NCBI RefSeq assembly: GCF_002813425.1 | Contig: NZ_PHUL01000001.1 | Span: 1,871,001 to 1,935,000 of the forward strand | Direction of reading: 5' to 3' | DNA: 64,000 bases | From: Cellulophaga sp. RHA19 | GTDB taxonomy: Bacteria; Bacteroidota; Bacteroidia; Flavobacteriales; Flavobacteriaceae | Shown: positions 54,055 to 63,052 of the stretch, in pieces | Position numbering within the stretch: the first letter of the stretch is position 1 | Layout: every line of letters starts with the position of its first letter | Notes under the pieces: generated by a model | What the model saw: only the letters and a program-made list of their open reading frames with translations | What the model was told of the DNA's origin: nothing | Database searches by the model: none | Translations under genes and position numbers: made by a program

Positions 54055-55569
54055 ATGTGTAATAATCATCACCATAAATTAAGGTCTAATAATAAAGATT
54101 TACAAGAAATTGAAAAGCAAGTAGACCGTAGAGACTTTTTAAAGAAAACATCTTTAGGAATAGGTGCTTTAGCATTGGGTAGCTTATTGGGTGCAGATAA
54201 AATGTTTGCTTCCTTAAATAAAAATAGCACTCCAGAAGAAATATTAAGTACCTATAACAAAAACAGATTAGGTTTGCCACACCATTTGCCAAAGGCAAAG
54301 AGAATCATTTATCTGTTTCAGAGTGGAGGTCCTTCACAAATGGATTTGTTTGATTATAAACCAAAACTGTCAGATATGTTTGGTAAAGAGTTGCCAGATT
54401 CTATTATGAGTGGTCAACGCTTAACAGGTATGAGTGGTAACCAAAGTACATTGCCCATTGCACCTTCTACATTTAATTTTAAACAATACGGAGAGTCTAG
54501 AGCGTGGGTTAGTGACGCTATGCCTTATTTGTCTGAAGTTGTAGACGACTTATGTTTTATTAAAGGGATGCAAACAGATCAAATAAACCATACGCCTGCT
54601 ATTACTTTTATGCAAACGGGTAACCAATTACCTGGCAGACCATCTATTGGTTCATGGCTAAGTTATGGTCTAGGATCAGATAATGAAAACCTACCTACAT
54701 TTATAACTTTGGTTTCTAAAAACGGAAAAGGACAGCCTTTAAAATCTAGTTTATGGGGTAATGGCTTTTTACCAACAGAGCACCAAGGTGTACAGTTTAG
54801 ATCTGGTAAAGATCCTGTGTTGTATTTAAGCGATCCAGAAAATTACGATGGTAAAGATCGTAGACATATGTTAGATTATTTAGGTGATTTAAATGACTTG
54901 CAAAAAGATGCTTACGGCGACCCAGAAATTCAAGCAAGAATGTCTCAGTATGAAATGGCTTTTAAAATGCAAACTTCAGTACCAGAAGTTTCAGATTTAT
55001 CAGACGAGTCAGACAGTACTTTTGAAATGTATGGTAAAGATAGTAGAGATCCAGGGACGTATGCAGCAAACTGTTTAATGGCAAGGAAACTGTTAGAAAA
55101 AGGAGTAAAGTTTGTGCAGTTGTATCACCAAGGATGGGATCAGCATAACTATTGTCCAGGAGGAGTTAAAAGTCAGTCTAAAAAAACAGACCAACCAACA
55201 GCAGCTCTAATAAAAGATTTAAAACAACGCGGAATGTTAGATGATACGTTGGTAGTATGGGGAGGCGAGTTTGGCCGTACAGTATATTCTCAAGGGCAAT
55301 TAACAAAAGAAAATTATGGTAGAGACCACCACCCAAAAGCATTTACAATGTGGATGGCAGGTGCTGGTGTAAAACCAGGTTTTTCATACGGAGAAACAGA
55401 TGATTTTAGTTACAACGTAGTAAAAGATCCTGTGCATGTACATGATTTTCACGCAACACTTTTACACTTATTTGGTGTAGACCATGAACGTTTAACATTT
55501 AAGCATCAGGGCAGACGCTATCGTTTAACAGACGTACACGGTAATGTTGTTAAAGACCTATTAACTTAA
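54055..55569 (+). CDS. DUF1501 protein with Tat signal
   Basis: DUF1501 is a sulfatase/alkaline phosphatase-like fold, usually paired with DUF1549/DUF1553 proteins. The N-terminus is His-rich (NHHHHK-like cluster), followed by a twin-arginine signal DRRDFLKKTSLGIGALALG. Family motifs seen are RIIYLFQSGGPSQMDLFDYKP, DWGGEFGRT-like VVWGGEFGRT, RDHHPKAFTMWMAGAGVKPG and VHDFHATLLHLFGVD, which place the Asp/His metal ligands of the fold. The length of 504 is normal. It is 25 nt after the cytochrome gene and 13 nt before the next, so it is co-transcribed with them. It is likely a periplasmic metal-dependent hydrolase or partner; the substrate is unknown. Confidence 0.92.
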   Translation: MCNNHHHKLRSNNKDLQEIEKQVDRRDFLKKTSLGIGALALGSLLGADKMFASLNKNSTPEEILSTYNKNRLGLPHHLPKAKRIIYLFQSGGPSQMDLFDYKPKLSDMFGKELPDSIMSGQRLTGMSGNQSTLPIAPSTFNFKQYGESRAWVSDAMPYLSEVVDDLCFIKGMQTDQINHTPAITFMQTGNQLPGRPSIGSWLSYGLGSDNENLPTFITLVSKNGKGQPLKSSLWGNGFLPTEHQGVQFRSGKDPVLYLSDPENYDGKDRRHMLDYLGDLNDLQKDAYGDPEIQARMSQYEMAFKMQTSVPEVSDLSDESDSTFEMYGKDSRDPGTYAANCLMARKLLEKGVKFVQLYHQGWDQHNYCPGGVKSQSKKTDQPTAALIKDLKQRGMLDDTLVVWGGEFGRTVYSQGQLTKENYGRDHHPKAFTMWMAGAGVKPGFSYGETDDFSYNVVKDPVHVHDFHATLLHLFGVDHERLTFKHQGRRYRLTDVHGNVVKDLLT

Positions 55570-55582
55570 ACCAAACAAAAAA

Positions 55583-56689
55583 ATGTCAACCAGAAGAAAT
55601 TTTATAAAAAACACAGCTATAGCAAGTGCCGTAGTTGCAGCTACACCTACTATGGGTTTTTCAATACTTAAAAAAAGTAAACCAGAGCAAACTATTTTAG
55701 GTCACGGAGATTATACCTATAAAGTGCATAATAATTGGGCACAGATAAGTGCAGTGCACAACCCATTGCTTAACTGCCATGAAATGGAAATGGATAGTAA
55801 AGGTAGACTTATAATGATTGGTGACCATACCAAAAATAATATTGTAATTTTTGATAAGTCTGGTAAGGTTTTAGATGCTTGGGGAACAGCTTATCCGGGT
55901 GGTCATGGGCTTACTATATCTAATGAAGGTGGTGAAGATTTTCTTTTTTTAGCAGATTCTGGTTGGTACTTAAACAAAACAGGAAAATGGATAAAGCACA
56001 ATGGTAGAATAACAAAAACGACTACAGATGGTAAAGTTCTTTTTGATATTGGTCATCCGCAAACTATAGGTGTATATGAGCCAGGTGAAAATTTTTGTCC
56101 TACAGAAATAGCCATAGGTCCTAACGGAGATATTTATGTGGCAGATGGGTACGGACAAGATTATATTTTACAATACAATTACAAAGGAGAGTTTATTAGG
56201 CGTTGGGGAGGTCATAACAACACCAATACAGATTATAATTTGCAAAATGCACATGGTGTAGCTATAGATTATAGAGATAAAAACAAACCAATGGTGGTTT
56301 GTACATCTAGGAACGAGCAGTGTTTTAAATGGTTTACCTTAAATGGTGTATATGTTAAAACATTAAAACTACCTAATATGCAGGTGTGCAGACCTGTTTT
56401 TGATGATACTAATTTATATGCTGGTGTTTGCTGGTCACAACCAAAAGTTGGTAAAACTAATTGGAAAGATCACACTGGTTTTGTTACTATTTTAGAGAAC
56501 GATAAAGTAGTTTCTAATCCTGGAGGTACAGAGCCAGAATACATAAAAGGAGAACTTCAAAAATCATATCAACTAAAAAACAAACCAATTTTACACGGTC
56601 ATGATGTGTGCGTAGACGAAGATAAAAACCTCTACATATGTCAATGGAATGCAAATAAAACGGCTCCAATAAAATTAGAGCGCGTTTAA
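55583..56689 (+). CDS. Tat-exported NHL-repeat/six-bladed propeller protein
   Basis: Signal STRRNFIKNTAIASAVVAA has the twin-arginine pattern. The rest is a beta-propeller made of NHL-like repeats: HEMEMDSKGRLIMIGDHTKNN, PTEIAIGPNGDIYVADGYGQDYI, HGVAIDYRDKNKPMVV and HDVCVDEDKNLYICQWN. It is 368 residues, about six blades. This kind of protein resembles peptidyl-alpha-hydroxyglycine lyase and other metal-binding propellers, but no specific active site is sure. It is tightly spaced within the five-gene block. Confidence 0.85.
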   Translation: MSTRRNFIKNTAIASAVVAATPTMGFSILKKSKPEQTILGHGDYTYKVHNNWAQISAVHNPLLNCHEMEMDSKGRLIMIGDHTKNNIVIFDKSGKVLDAWGTAYPGGHGLTISNEGGEDFLFLADSGWYLNKTGKWIKHNGRITKTTTDGKVLFDIGHPQTIGVYEPGENFCPTEIAIGPNGDIYVADGYGQDYILQYNYKGEFIRRWGGHNNTNTDYNLQNAHGVAIDYRDKNKPMVVCTSRNEQCFKWFTLNGVYVKTLKLPNMQVCRPVFDDTNLYAGVCWSQPKVGKTNWKDHTGFVTILENDKVVSNPGGTEPEYIKGELQKSYQLKNKPILHGHDVCVDEDKNLYICQWNANKTAPIKLERV

Positions 56690-56705
56690 AAATTAAAAAA
56701 TAAAA

Positions 56706-58094
56706 ATGGAAAATAGTGTCCCAGATTTTGTATTGTTTTTAGGTAGGTTTCATCCGCTTGTGGTGCATTTGCCTATTGGTTTTTTATTATTTGCCTTTAT
56801 ACTTGAGGTTTTTAGTAGAGTTAAAAAAAATCCTGTTTTAACAGCAGGTATACCGTTAGCATTACTTCTTGGAGGAATAAGTGCTTTGGTTGCTTGTATT
56901 TTAGGGTATATGTTATCATTAAGTGGAGATTATGATGAAAATGCTTTAGATGCTCACTTTTGGTTTGGAGTAGCAACAACAGCATTGGCTTTTTTAGCTT
57001 GGTTAATTAGGATTGAAAAAATAAAATTATCAAACTATAAAAAAATACAACCCAATATAGCAGCACTTACGTTGCTTGTTATTGTTATAAGTGTAACGGG
57101 TCATTATGGAGGTAACCTTACCCATGGAAGTGATTATTTGGTAAAATATGCACCATTTAATACCAATGAAAAAACAGAATTAGCAGCAGTTACTAAGGTA
57201 GAAGATGCTGAGGTTTATGGCCATTTAGTAGCACCAATTTTAGAGAATAAATGTATTAGTTGTCATAACGATAGTAAAAAAAAGGGAGGATTATCTTTGG
57301 TAGATAGTTTGTCTATGCACAGCGGTGGTAAAAATGGGGCTATTTTGGTTCCGGGTAATGCAGATGCGTCTGAGTTGGTAAAAAGGGTTTTATTGGATCC
57401 TCACAGTGAAGATTTTATGCCACCAGAAGGCAAAACTCCTTTAACTGAAGAAGAAATAGCAATTGTAACATACTGGATAAATAGTTCTAATGCAGGTTTT
57501 AAAACTAAAGTTGCAAATGTAAAAACCCCAGATAATATTACAGCAATAGCAAGTACAATGCTAGGTTTTAGTGCTGCTACTAATAATACAGAGGCTTTAC
57601 CAACGGTAGGTAAAGTTAGTAGTGAGTTAATATCTAGTATAGAAAAAGAAGGTTTTAAAATTAGAGAACTGGTTTTTGAGTCTAATTTGTTTGAAGTAGT
57701 ATTGGCCCCAAATACAGTAGTAGCCGGACAAGAAAATGAGTTGAAAGAAAAACTAGAAAAGCTACTGCCTATTAAAGAGAATATAATATGGCTATCTTTA
57801 GAAAATAATCAAGTAACAGACGAAAGTGTTAAGATTATAAGTAAAATTACTAATATCCAAAAACTGAAACTCAGTGGTAACCCAATATCAGATAATGCTA
57901 TTACTCATCTTTTAGAATTAAAAAATATGACCAGTGTAAACTTATTTGGTACTAAAATTACCTCTAAAAGCTTAGAGGTATTTTCTAAAATGGAAAATTT
58001 AAAATTTGCTTATGTTTGGCAAACTAGTATAGAGCAGAAAGATTTAGAAAAATATGACGCAGCAGAAATCCCTAAAATAGTTATAGGACTATAA
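56706..58094 (+). CDS. DUF2231-cytochrome-LRR membrane protein
   Basis: Three-part protein of 462 residues. The N-terminal DUF2231 membrane domain (about 1-140) has four helices and the conserved FHPLVVHLPIGF motif, whose His residues are candidate heme ligands. A PSCyt1-like domain (about 165-250) has the heme motif C183-ISC-H187 and GGLSLVD. The C-terminal part (about 360-455) holds leucine-rich-repeat-like segments (IIWLSLENNQVTDESVKIIS, LKLSGNPISDNAITHLLE). It can link heme in the membrane to a heme outside it, so it is a candidate electron carrier for the block. It lies 16 nt after the propeller gene. Confidence 0.88.
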   Translation: MENSVPDFVLFLGRFHPLVVHLPIGFLLFAFILEVFSRVKKNPVLTAGIPLALLLGGISALVACILGYMLSLSGDYDENALDAHFWFGVATTALAFLAWLIRIEKIKLSNYKKIQPNIAALTLLVIVISVTGHYGGNLTHGSDYLVKYAPFNTNEKTELAAVTKVEDAEVYGHLVAPILENKCISCHNDSKKKGGLSLVDSLSMHSGGKNGAILVPGNADASELVKRVLLDPHSEDFMPPEGKTPLTEEEIAIVTYWINSSNAGFKTKVANVKTPDNITAIASTMLGFSAATNNTEALPTVGKVSSELISSIEKEGFKIRELVFESNLFEVVLAPNTVVAGQENELKEKLEKLLPIKENIIWLSLENNQVTDESVKIISKITNIQKLKLSGNPISDNAITHLLELKNMTSVNLFGTKITSKSLEVFSKMENLKFAYVWQTSIEQKDLEKYDAAEIPKIVIGL

Positions 58095-58116
58095 CACCAA
58101 GGAATTGCAACCTACT

Positions 58117-59607
58117 ATGAAAAAAATAATATTACTAAGTGCTTATTTGGTTTTACTACTTATGGGGTGTACGTCTCAGAAAATAAAAACTGAGCTTCCA
58201 AAAACTAATTATAAATATACTGCAGATTGGGAATCACTACAAAAATATAAGGTTCCAGAGTGGTACAAAGATTTAAAATTTGGAATATATTTTCATTGGG
58301 GACCATACACTGTACCTGCATATATGAATGAATGGTACTCTAGGTGGATGTACGTAGATGGACATCCGATAAATAAATATCATAAAAAAACATATGGTAG
58401 CTTAGATGCTTTTGGTTATAAAGACTTTATACCAATGTTTAAAGCAGAAAAGTTTAATGCAGATGCTTGGGCAGATTTATTTGTAAATGCAGGCGCACAA
58501 TTTGCAGGGCCAATTGCAGAACACGCAGATGGTTTTGCAATGTGGGATAGTAAGTTAACCACTTGGGATGCCAAAGATAAAGGTCCAAAAATAGATGTTG
58601 TTGGGGCTATGGAAAAAGCCATAAAAACACGTGGTTTAAAATTTATAACAACTTATCACCGCCACTGGTTATATGCCTGGTACCCAACTTGGGATAAAAA
58701 TACAGATGCTTATACTACCAATTTTAGTGGTTTATACGGACCCAAAGTTCCTAAAGGAACTTTTGTAATGGCAAATAAACCAACAAATCCGTTACCAGAT
58801 AATGATTTTAATAAAGAGTGGTTAAATAGGTTAACAGAGTTAACAACTAAATACGATCCGGACATTGTATGGTTTGATAATAAAATGGACATTATTGATG
58901 AAGATTATAGAAAACAATTTTTAGCAAACTTTTATAACCAAGGATTAAAAAATAACAAGGAAGTTGTTGTAACCTATAAATTTAAAGATTTAGCAGTAGG
59001 CTCTGCAGTATTAGACTTAGAAAGGTCTAGAATGAGTAAAAAAAAAGATTTTACTTGGCTAACAGATGACTCTATAGATTGGAAATCTTGGAGTAATGTT
59101 CAAAATCCTAATTACAAAACAACTAACAGACTTGTAGATTTTTTAGTTGATGTGGTGAGTAAAAATGGTGCAGTTTTATTAAATATTACACCAACAGCAG
59201 AAGGAGAAATTCCTGCAGAGGTTAAAGAACGTTTGTTACAAATGGGAGCTTGGTTAAAAGTTAACGGAGAAGCTATATATGGTACAAGAACTTGGGATAT
59301 ATATGGCGAAGGGCCTGCAGAAGTTGTAGAGGGACACTTAAGTGAACATAAAAATAAAGACAATACAGAAAAAGACATTCGTTTTACAACAAAAGACGAT
59401 GTATTATACGCTACAGTTTTGGATTGGCCAAAGGATGAGGTTGTTATAAAATCTTTATCAAATAAAAAGCAAAAAATAAAACAGATACAACTTTTAGGTA
59501 GCACAGAAGATATTAGTTGGGAGCAAACGGCAATGGGTTTGGTAATACAACCATTAAAAAACAAAGTAGGTAACTATGCCTTTGTTTACAAAATAGAATT
59601 CTATTAA
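58117..59607 (+). CDS. GH29-type alpha-L-fucosidase lipoprotein
   Basis: Glycoside hydrolase of family GH29, which removes alpha-L-fucose. Lipobox MGCT (Cys18). GH29 signatures are KFGIYFHWGPYTVPAYMNEWY, EHADGFAMWDSKLTTWD (a variant of the usual H-H-D-G-F) and YDPDIVWFDNKM, whose Asp254 is the probable nucleophile. A C-terminal beta domain starts near residue 395. It is 496 residues. The ATG at 58117 is preferred over an in-frame TTG upstream. It is the last gene of the five-gene block and the only glycosidase seen, so fucose-containing glycan is the likely substrate of the locus. Confidence 0.92.
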   Translation: MKKIILLSAYLVLLLMGCTSQKIKTELPKTNYKYTADWESLQKYKVPEWYKDLKFGIYFHWGPYTVPAYMNEWYSRWMYVDGHPINKYHKKTYGSLDAFGYKDFIPMFKAEKFNADAWADLFVNAGAQFAGPIAEHADGFAMWDSKLTTWDAKDKGPKIDVVGAMEKAIKTRGLKFITTYHRHWLYAWYPTWDKNTDAYTTNFSGLYGPKVPKGTFVMANKPTNPLPDNDFNKEWLNRLTELTTKYDPDIVWFDNKMDIIDEDYRKQFLANFYNQGLKNNKEVVVTYKFKDLAVGSAVLDLERSRMSKKKDFTWLTDDSIDWKSWSNVQNPNYKTTNRLVDFLVDVVSKNGAVLLNITPTAEGEIPAEVKERLLQMGAWLKVNGEAIYGTRTWDIYGEGPAEVVEGHLSEHKNKDNTEKDIRFTTKDDVLYATVLDWPKDEVVIKSLSNKKQKIKQIQLLGSTEDISWEQTAMGLVIQPLKNKVGNYAFVYKIEFY

Positions 59608-59894
59608 AAAAACTCACTTTTTACAAAAACCGCTATTAATTCTACTTAAGTTTTATGGTGGTTTTTTGTTAGATTATCAATTTAAATAAAAATTAACTTA
59701 ATTTTTTTAAATTGACATTCTAAGTCTTGTTTTATTGTCAAAATAATATAACATCAACCATTTTGCTACCTTCAGGACGTTTTAGTTAACACTTTTTTAA
59801 GATTTTATACATATGTTTTACTTAAAAAAACATTTGTTACTACGCTTAAAGTAAATAAAATCAACATTTGTGTAACTAAACTTAAAAAACAATT
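59608..59894. promoter_or_regulatory. Intergenic region before susC
   Basis: A 287-bp, strongly A/T-rich gap. It holds a weak terminator-like pair (AAAACC and GGTTTT, 59625-59667) after the fucosidase gene and a TTGACA/TGTCAA inverted pair at 59712-59741. No exact TAnnTTTG box is seen, so the susC promoter position is open. No small gene was found in it. Confidence 0.35.
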
Positions 59895-62800
59895 ATGGAA
59901 ATGAAATTCAATTTACTTGTTAAGTCTAGACATAAAGCTTTTTTAACTATTCTTTTTTTTGTTATAGGCTTTGGTTTGGTTCAAGCGCAAACAAAAAGCG
60001 TAAAAGGTAGTGTTACCGGAGACGGTGAACCGCTTTTAGGAGTAAGTGTGGTTGTTAAAGGAACTACTAATGGTGTAGTTACAGATTTTGATGGCAATTA
60101 CGAAATAAAGGCAGAACCTAATAGTGTACTAATATTTAGTTACATAGGTTATTTAGCACAAGAACTTAAAGTAGGTTCAAAAACCACCATTAACGTTGCT
60201 ATGAAAGAAGACATAGAGGCGTTAAAAGAAGTGGTAGTTATTGGCTATGGTGTACAAAAGAAAAGAGAAGTAACAGGAGCTGTTGCACAAGTACAGGCAG
60301 AAGATATAGAAAAAATATCTACATCAGACGTTGGTAGTGCACTGCAAGGGCAAATTGCAGGTGTAAATGTAACCTCTAGTAGTGGACAACCAGGGTCAGA
60401 TGCTGTAATACTTATTCGTGGTATTAACTCTGTTTTTGGAAGTAATTCACCATTGTATGTTGTAGATGGTATACCACAAGATGGTAACCCGCAATTAAGT
60501 GTAGCAGAGATAGAGACAATAGATGTACTTAAAGATGCAGCTTCTGCCGCAATTTATGGTACAAGAGGTTCTGCTGGTGTAATTTTAATTACAACAAAAT
60601 CTGGTAAAGTTGGTAAAATGGATATTGGTATTACCAGCTATATGGGAGCACAAGATATAGTATCTAGTGTGCCTTTAATGAATTTTGAAGATTCTATGTA
60701 CAGTCAGTTTGTAAGGTTAAATAATATTAACGGCACTTTTCCCAATAACTCTTTTACAACACTAGAGCAAAACCGTTATGATTTTACCAATAACACTAAC
60801 TTAATGGATATTCTTCAGAATGATATGGCTTTAATTCAAAATCATAATCTTAATATCTCTGGAGGTAAAGAAGGGTTACGCTTTAATGTATCTGTAAATT
60901 ATTTTGATCAAGAAGGTTCTTTAATCAACTCAGGTCTAGAAAGATTAAATGTAAGAGCAAATACAACATACAAAAAGGGCAAATGGACATTTACAACTGG
61001 TATAGGTTTAAGAACTGATGAGCAAGAGTATACACCATGGCAAATACTATTAGATGGGTATAGGTACAAACCTTATCAGCAGCTTATAGACCCTAGTGCA
61101 CCAACGGTAGATGATAGTGCAGGTGCACCAAATAGTAATGACGCAACTAACTTAAGTTTTTTAATGTCAAAGCTTAAGCAGTCTGATGTTAGAAATGGAG
61201 ATAATTTTGATGCTCGTATGCAAATAGATCATCAACTACTTTCTAGTGTAAAACTTACAACAAGAGCTTCAATAAGCAGAACTAACAATACACGTGTTAG
61301 AATTAATCCTTTATTTACAGCATATTCTGTAGAGGGAGATTTAATTCCTCAACAAGTAAGATCTGGTGTGTATAACCAAAGTGATAGATCTACTAGTGCA
61401 ACTATAGATGGTATAGCAACTTTTAATAAAACATATGGAGACCACCATGTAACTTTAGTAGGAGCATTAAGTGCAGAAAAATACACTTACGATTCTTTCT
61501 TTGCTCAAAAGTTTGATCTTTTTAATAATGAAGTTACCAACTTAAATGGTGCAACTTTAGATGCTAATGTAGGAACGGGTAACGGTTATGGGCAAGATAG
61601 AACCAATACGTTAATTGGTATGCTTGGACGTTTACAGTATGATTATAAAGGTAAATATTTAATAAGCGCCAGTTTAAGGCGAGATGGTACTAGTCGTTTT
61701 TCTGAAGAAAATAGATGGATATATGCCCCTTCTGCATCTGCAGCTTGGATTGTATCAGACGAAGAAGGATGGGATAAAGTTTTTGGAAAAACTTTCAATT
61801 TCTTTAAAATGAGATTTAGTTATGGTACAACTGGTAACCAAAGTATTTTAGATTATAGTACAGCACCAACTATAGGGTTAGGACATGATTATGTTTTTGG
61901 TACGGGATCAAATCAGGTATTGGTTTTAGGAGCTATACAAGAAGCATTTAAAAACCCTAAAGCAAAATGGGAGAAGAAAATAGAGAAGAACTTTGGTATG
62001 GAGTTCGGTTTCTTTAATAATAAACTTACCCTAACTAGTGAGGTTTATGACGGGTCTAGAACAAATATGCTGTTTCCTGTTATTTTACCACCAACTGTTG
62101 GTGGAGGTAACAACTCTAGCGTAATATTAAATGTTGGCGATATGCGTAACTATGGTACAGAATGGAGTGCTAGTTACAAACACAAAGGAAAGTTTAGTTG
62201 GAACGTTTCAGCTAACTATTCTAAAAATGAAAATAGAATAACAAGAATGAGTGATTCTAATAAGTTTTCATTTTTAGGAGGTAGTCAAGTAGCTCCAGGT
62301 TTACCAGGAGAAGATTTAGTAACAGCTCTTAGAGAAGGGTATGAAGCTGGTGCATTCTTTTTAGTAGAAACAGATGGACTGGTAACAACACAAGCAGAAT
62401 TAGATGAGTACAGACAGTTAGATCCTACTGCAAATTTAGGAGATCTTAGGTATGTAGATCAGCCAACAGTAGATACCAATAACGACGGTATAGCCGATGC
62501 TGGAGATGGAGAAATTACATTAGATGATAGAGTCTATAAAGGTAGTGGAGCTCCAGAGTATGAGTTAGGTTTAAACCTAAATGCTAACTATAAAAATATA
62601 GATTTTTCTATGAATTGGTATGCAGCAATAGGAGGAGAAATTATTAATGGTAGTAAGGCATACGCATATAAGCAAGGTACGCACCAAGACTTAGTTCATC
62701 AATGGACACTTTCAAATCCAACTTCAACTGTTCCTGCAGACAGAGGCAGAGATCATTTTAATTATAGAGGATATACAGATTACTGGCTACAAGACGGAAG

Positions 62801-63035
62801 TTTTGGAAGATTAAGAAATGTAACTCTAGGGTATACTTTACCTAAAAAATTAAATGAAAAGCTTAATATTAATAAATTAAGATTTTACATAGCAGCAGAT
62901 AACCTATTAACTATTACAGGTTATGATGGTTTTGATCCAGAAATTGGAAATGACGGATTAAGTACTCGTGGTATTGATGCAGGTGTTTATCCAATAAGCA
63001 CACAGTACAGAGCTGGTATTGAATTTAAATTTTAA
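59895..63035 (+). CDS. SusC/RagA-family TonB-linked outer-membrane protein
   Basis: TonB-dependent outer-membrane channel for oligosaccharide import. Signal peptide ending GFGLVQAQ (about residue 32). A CarboxypepD_reg-like domain follows (KSVKGSVTGDGEPLLGVSVVVKG, about 34-110), then the TonB box region EVVVIGYG and a plug domain (GQIAGVNVTSSSGQPGSD, YVVDGIPQDGNP, IYGTRGSAGVILITTKSG). The beta barrel ends with YRAGIEFKF, where the terminal Phe is the outer-membrane signal. The length of 1046 is normal. Its start is used at 59895. It is followed after 17 nt by the SusD gene, with which it forms the uptake complex. Confidence 0.95.
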   Translation: MEMKFNLLVKSRHKAFLTILFFVIGFGLVQAQTKSVKGSVTGDGEPLLGVSVVVKGTTNGVVTDFDGNYEIKAEPNSVLIFSYIGYLAQELKVGSKTTINVAMKEDIEALKEVVVIGYGVQKKREVTGAVAQVQAEDIEKISTSDVGSALQGQIAGVNVTSSSGQPGSDAVILIRGINSVFGSNSPLYVVDGIPQDGNPQLSVAEIETIDVLKDAASAAIYGTRGSAGVILITTKSGKVGKMDIGITSYMGAQDIVSSVPLMNFEDSMYSQFVRLNNINGTFPNNSFTTLEQNRYDFTNNTNLMDILQNDMALIQNHNLNISGGKEGLRFNVSVNYFDQEGSLINSGLERLNVRANTTYKKGKWTFTTGIGLRTDEQEYTPWQILLDGYRYKPYQQLIDPSAPTVDDSAGAPNSNDATNLSFLMSKLKQSDVRNGDNFDARMQIDHQLLSSVKLTTRASISRTNNTRVRINPLFTAYSVEGDLIPQQVRSGVYNQSDRSTSATIDGIATFNKTYGDHHVTLVGALSAEKYTYDSFFAQKFDLFNNEVTNLNGATLDANVGTGNGYGQDRTNTLIGMLGRLQYDYKGKYLISASLRRDGTSRFSEENRWIYAPSASAAWIVSDEEGWDKVFGKTFNFFKMRFSYGTTGNQSILDYSTAPTIGLGHDYVFGTGSNQVLVLGAIQEAFKNPKAKWEKKIEKNFGMEFGFFNNKLTLTSEVYDGSRTNMLFPVILPPTVGGGNNSSVILNVGDMRNYGTEWSASYKHKGKFSWNVSANYSKNENRITRMSDSNKFSFLGGSQVAPGLPGEDLVTALREGYEAGAFFLVETDGLVTTQAELDEYRQLDPTANLGDLRYVDQPTVDTNNDGIADAGDGEITLDDRVYKGSGAPEYELGLNLNANYKNIDFSMNWYAAIGGEIINGSKAYAYKQGTHQDLVHQWTLSNPTSTVPADRGRDHFNYRGYTDYWLQDGSFGRLRNVTLGYTLPKKLNEKLNINKLRFYIAADNLLTITGYDGFDPEIGNDGLSTRGIDAGVYPISTQYRAGIEFKF

Positions 63036-63052
63036 TAAAAAAAGAACTAGAA

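Noticed and set aside
59712..59741. TTGACA/TGTCAA inverted pair as the susC promoter or operator
   Set aside because: It is a six-base pair only, with an 18-nt gap, in very A/T-rich DNA, and no -7 box stands at a fitting distance.
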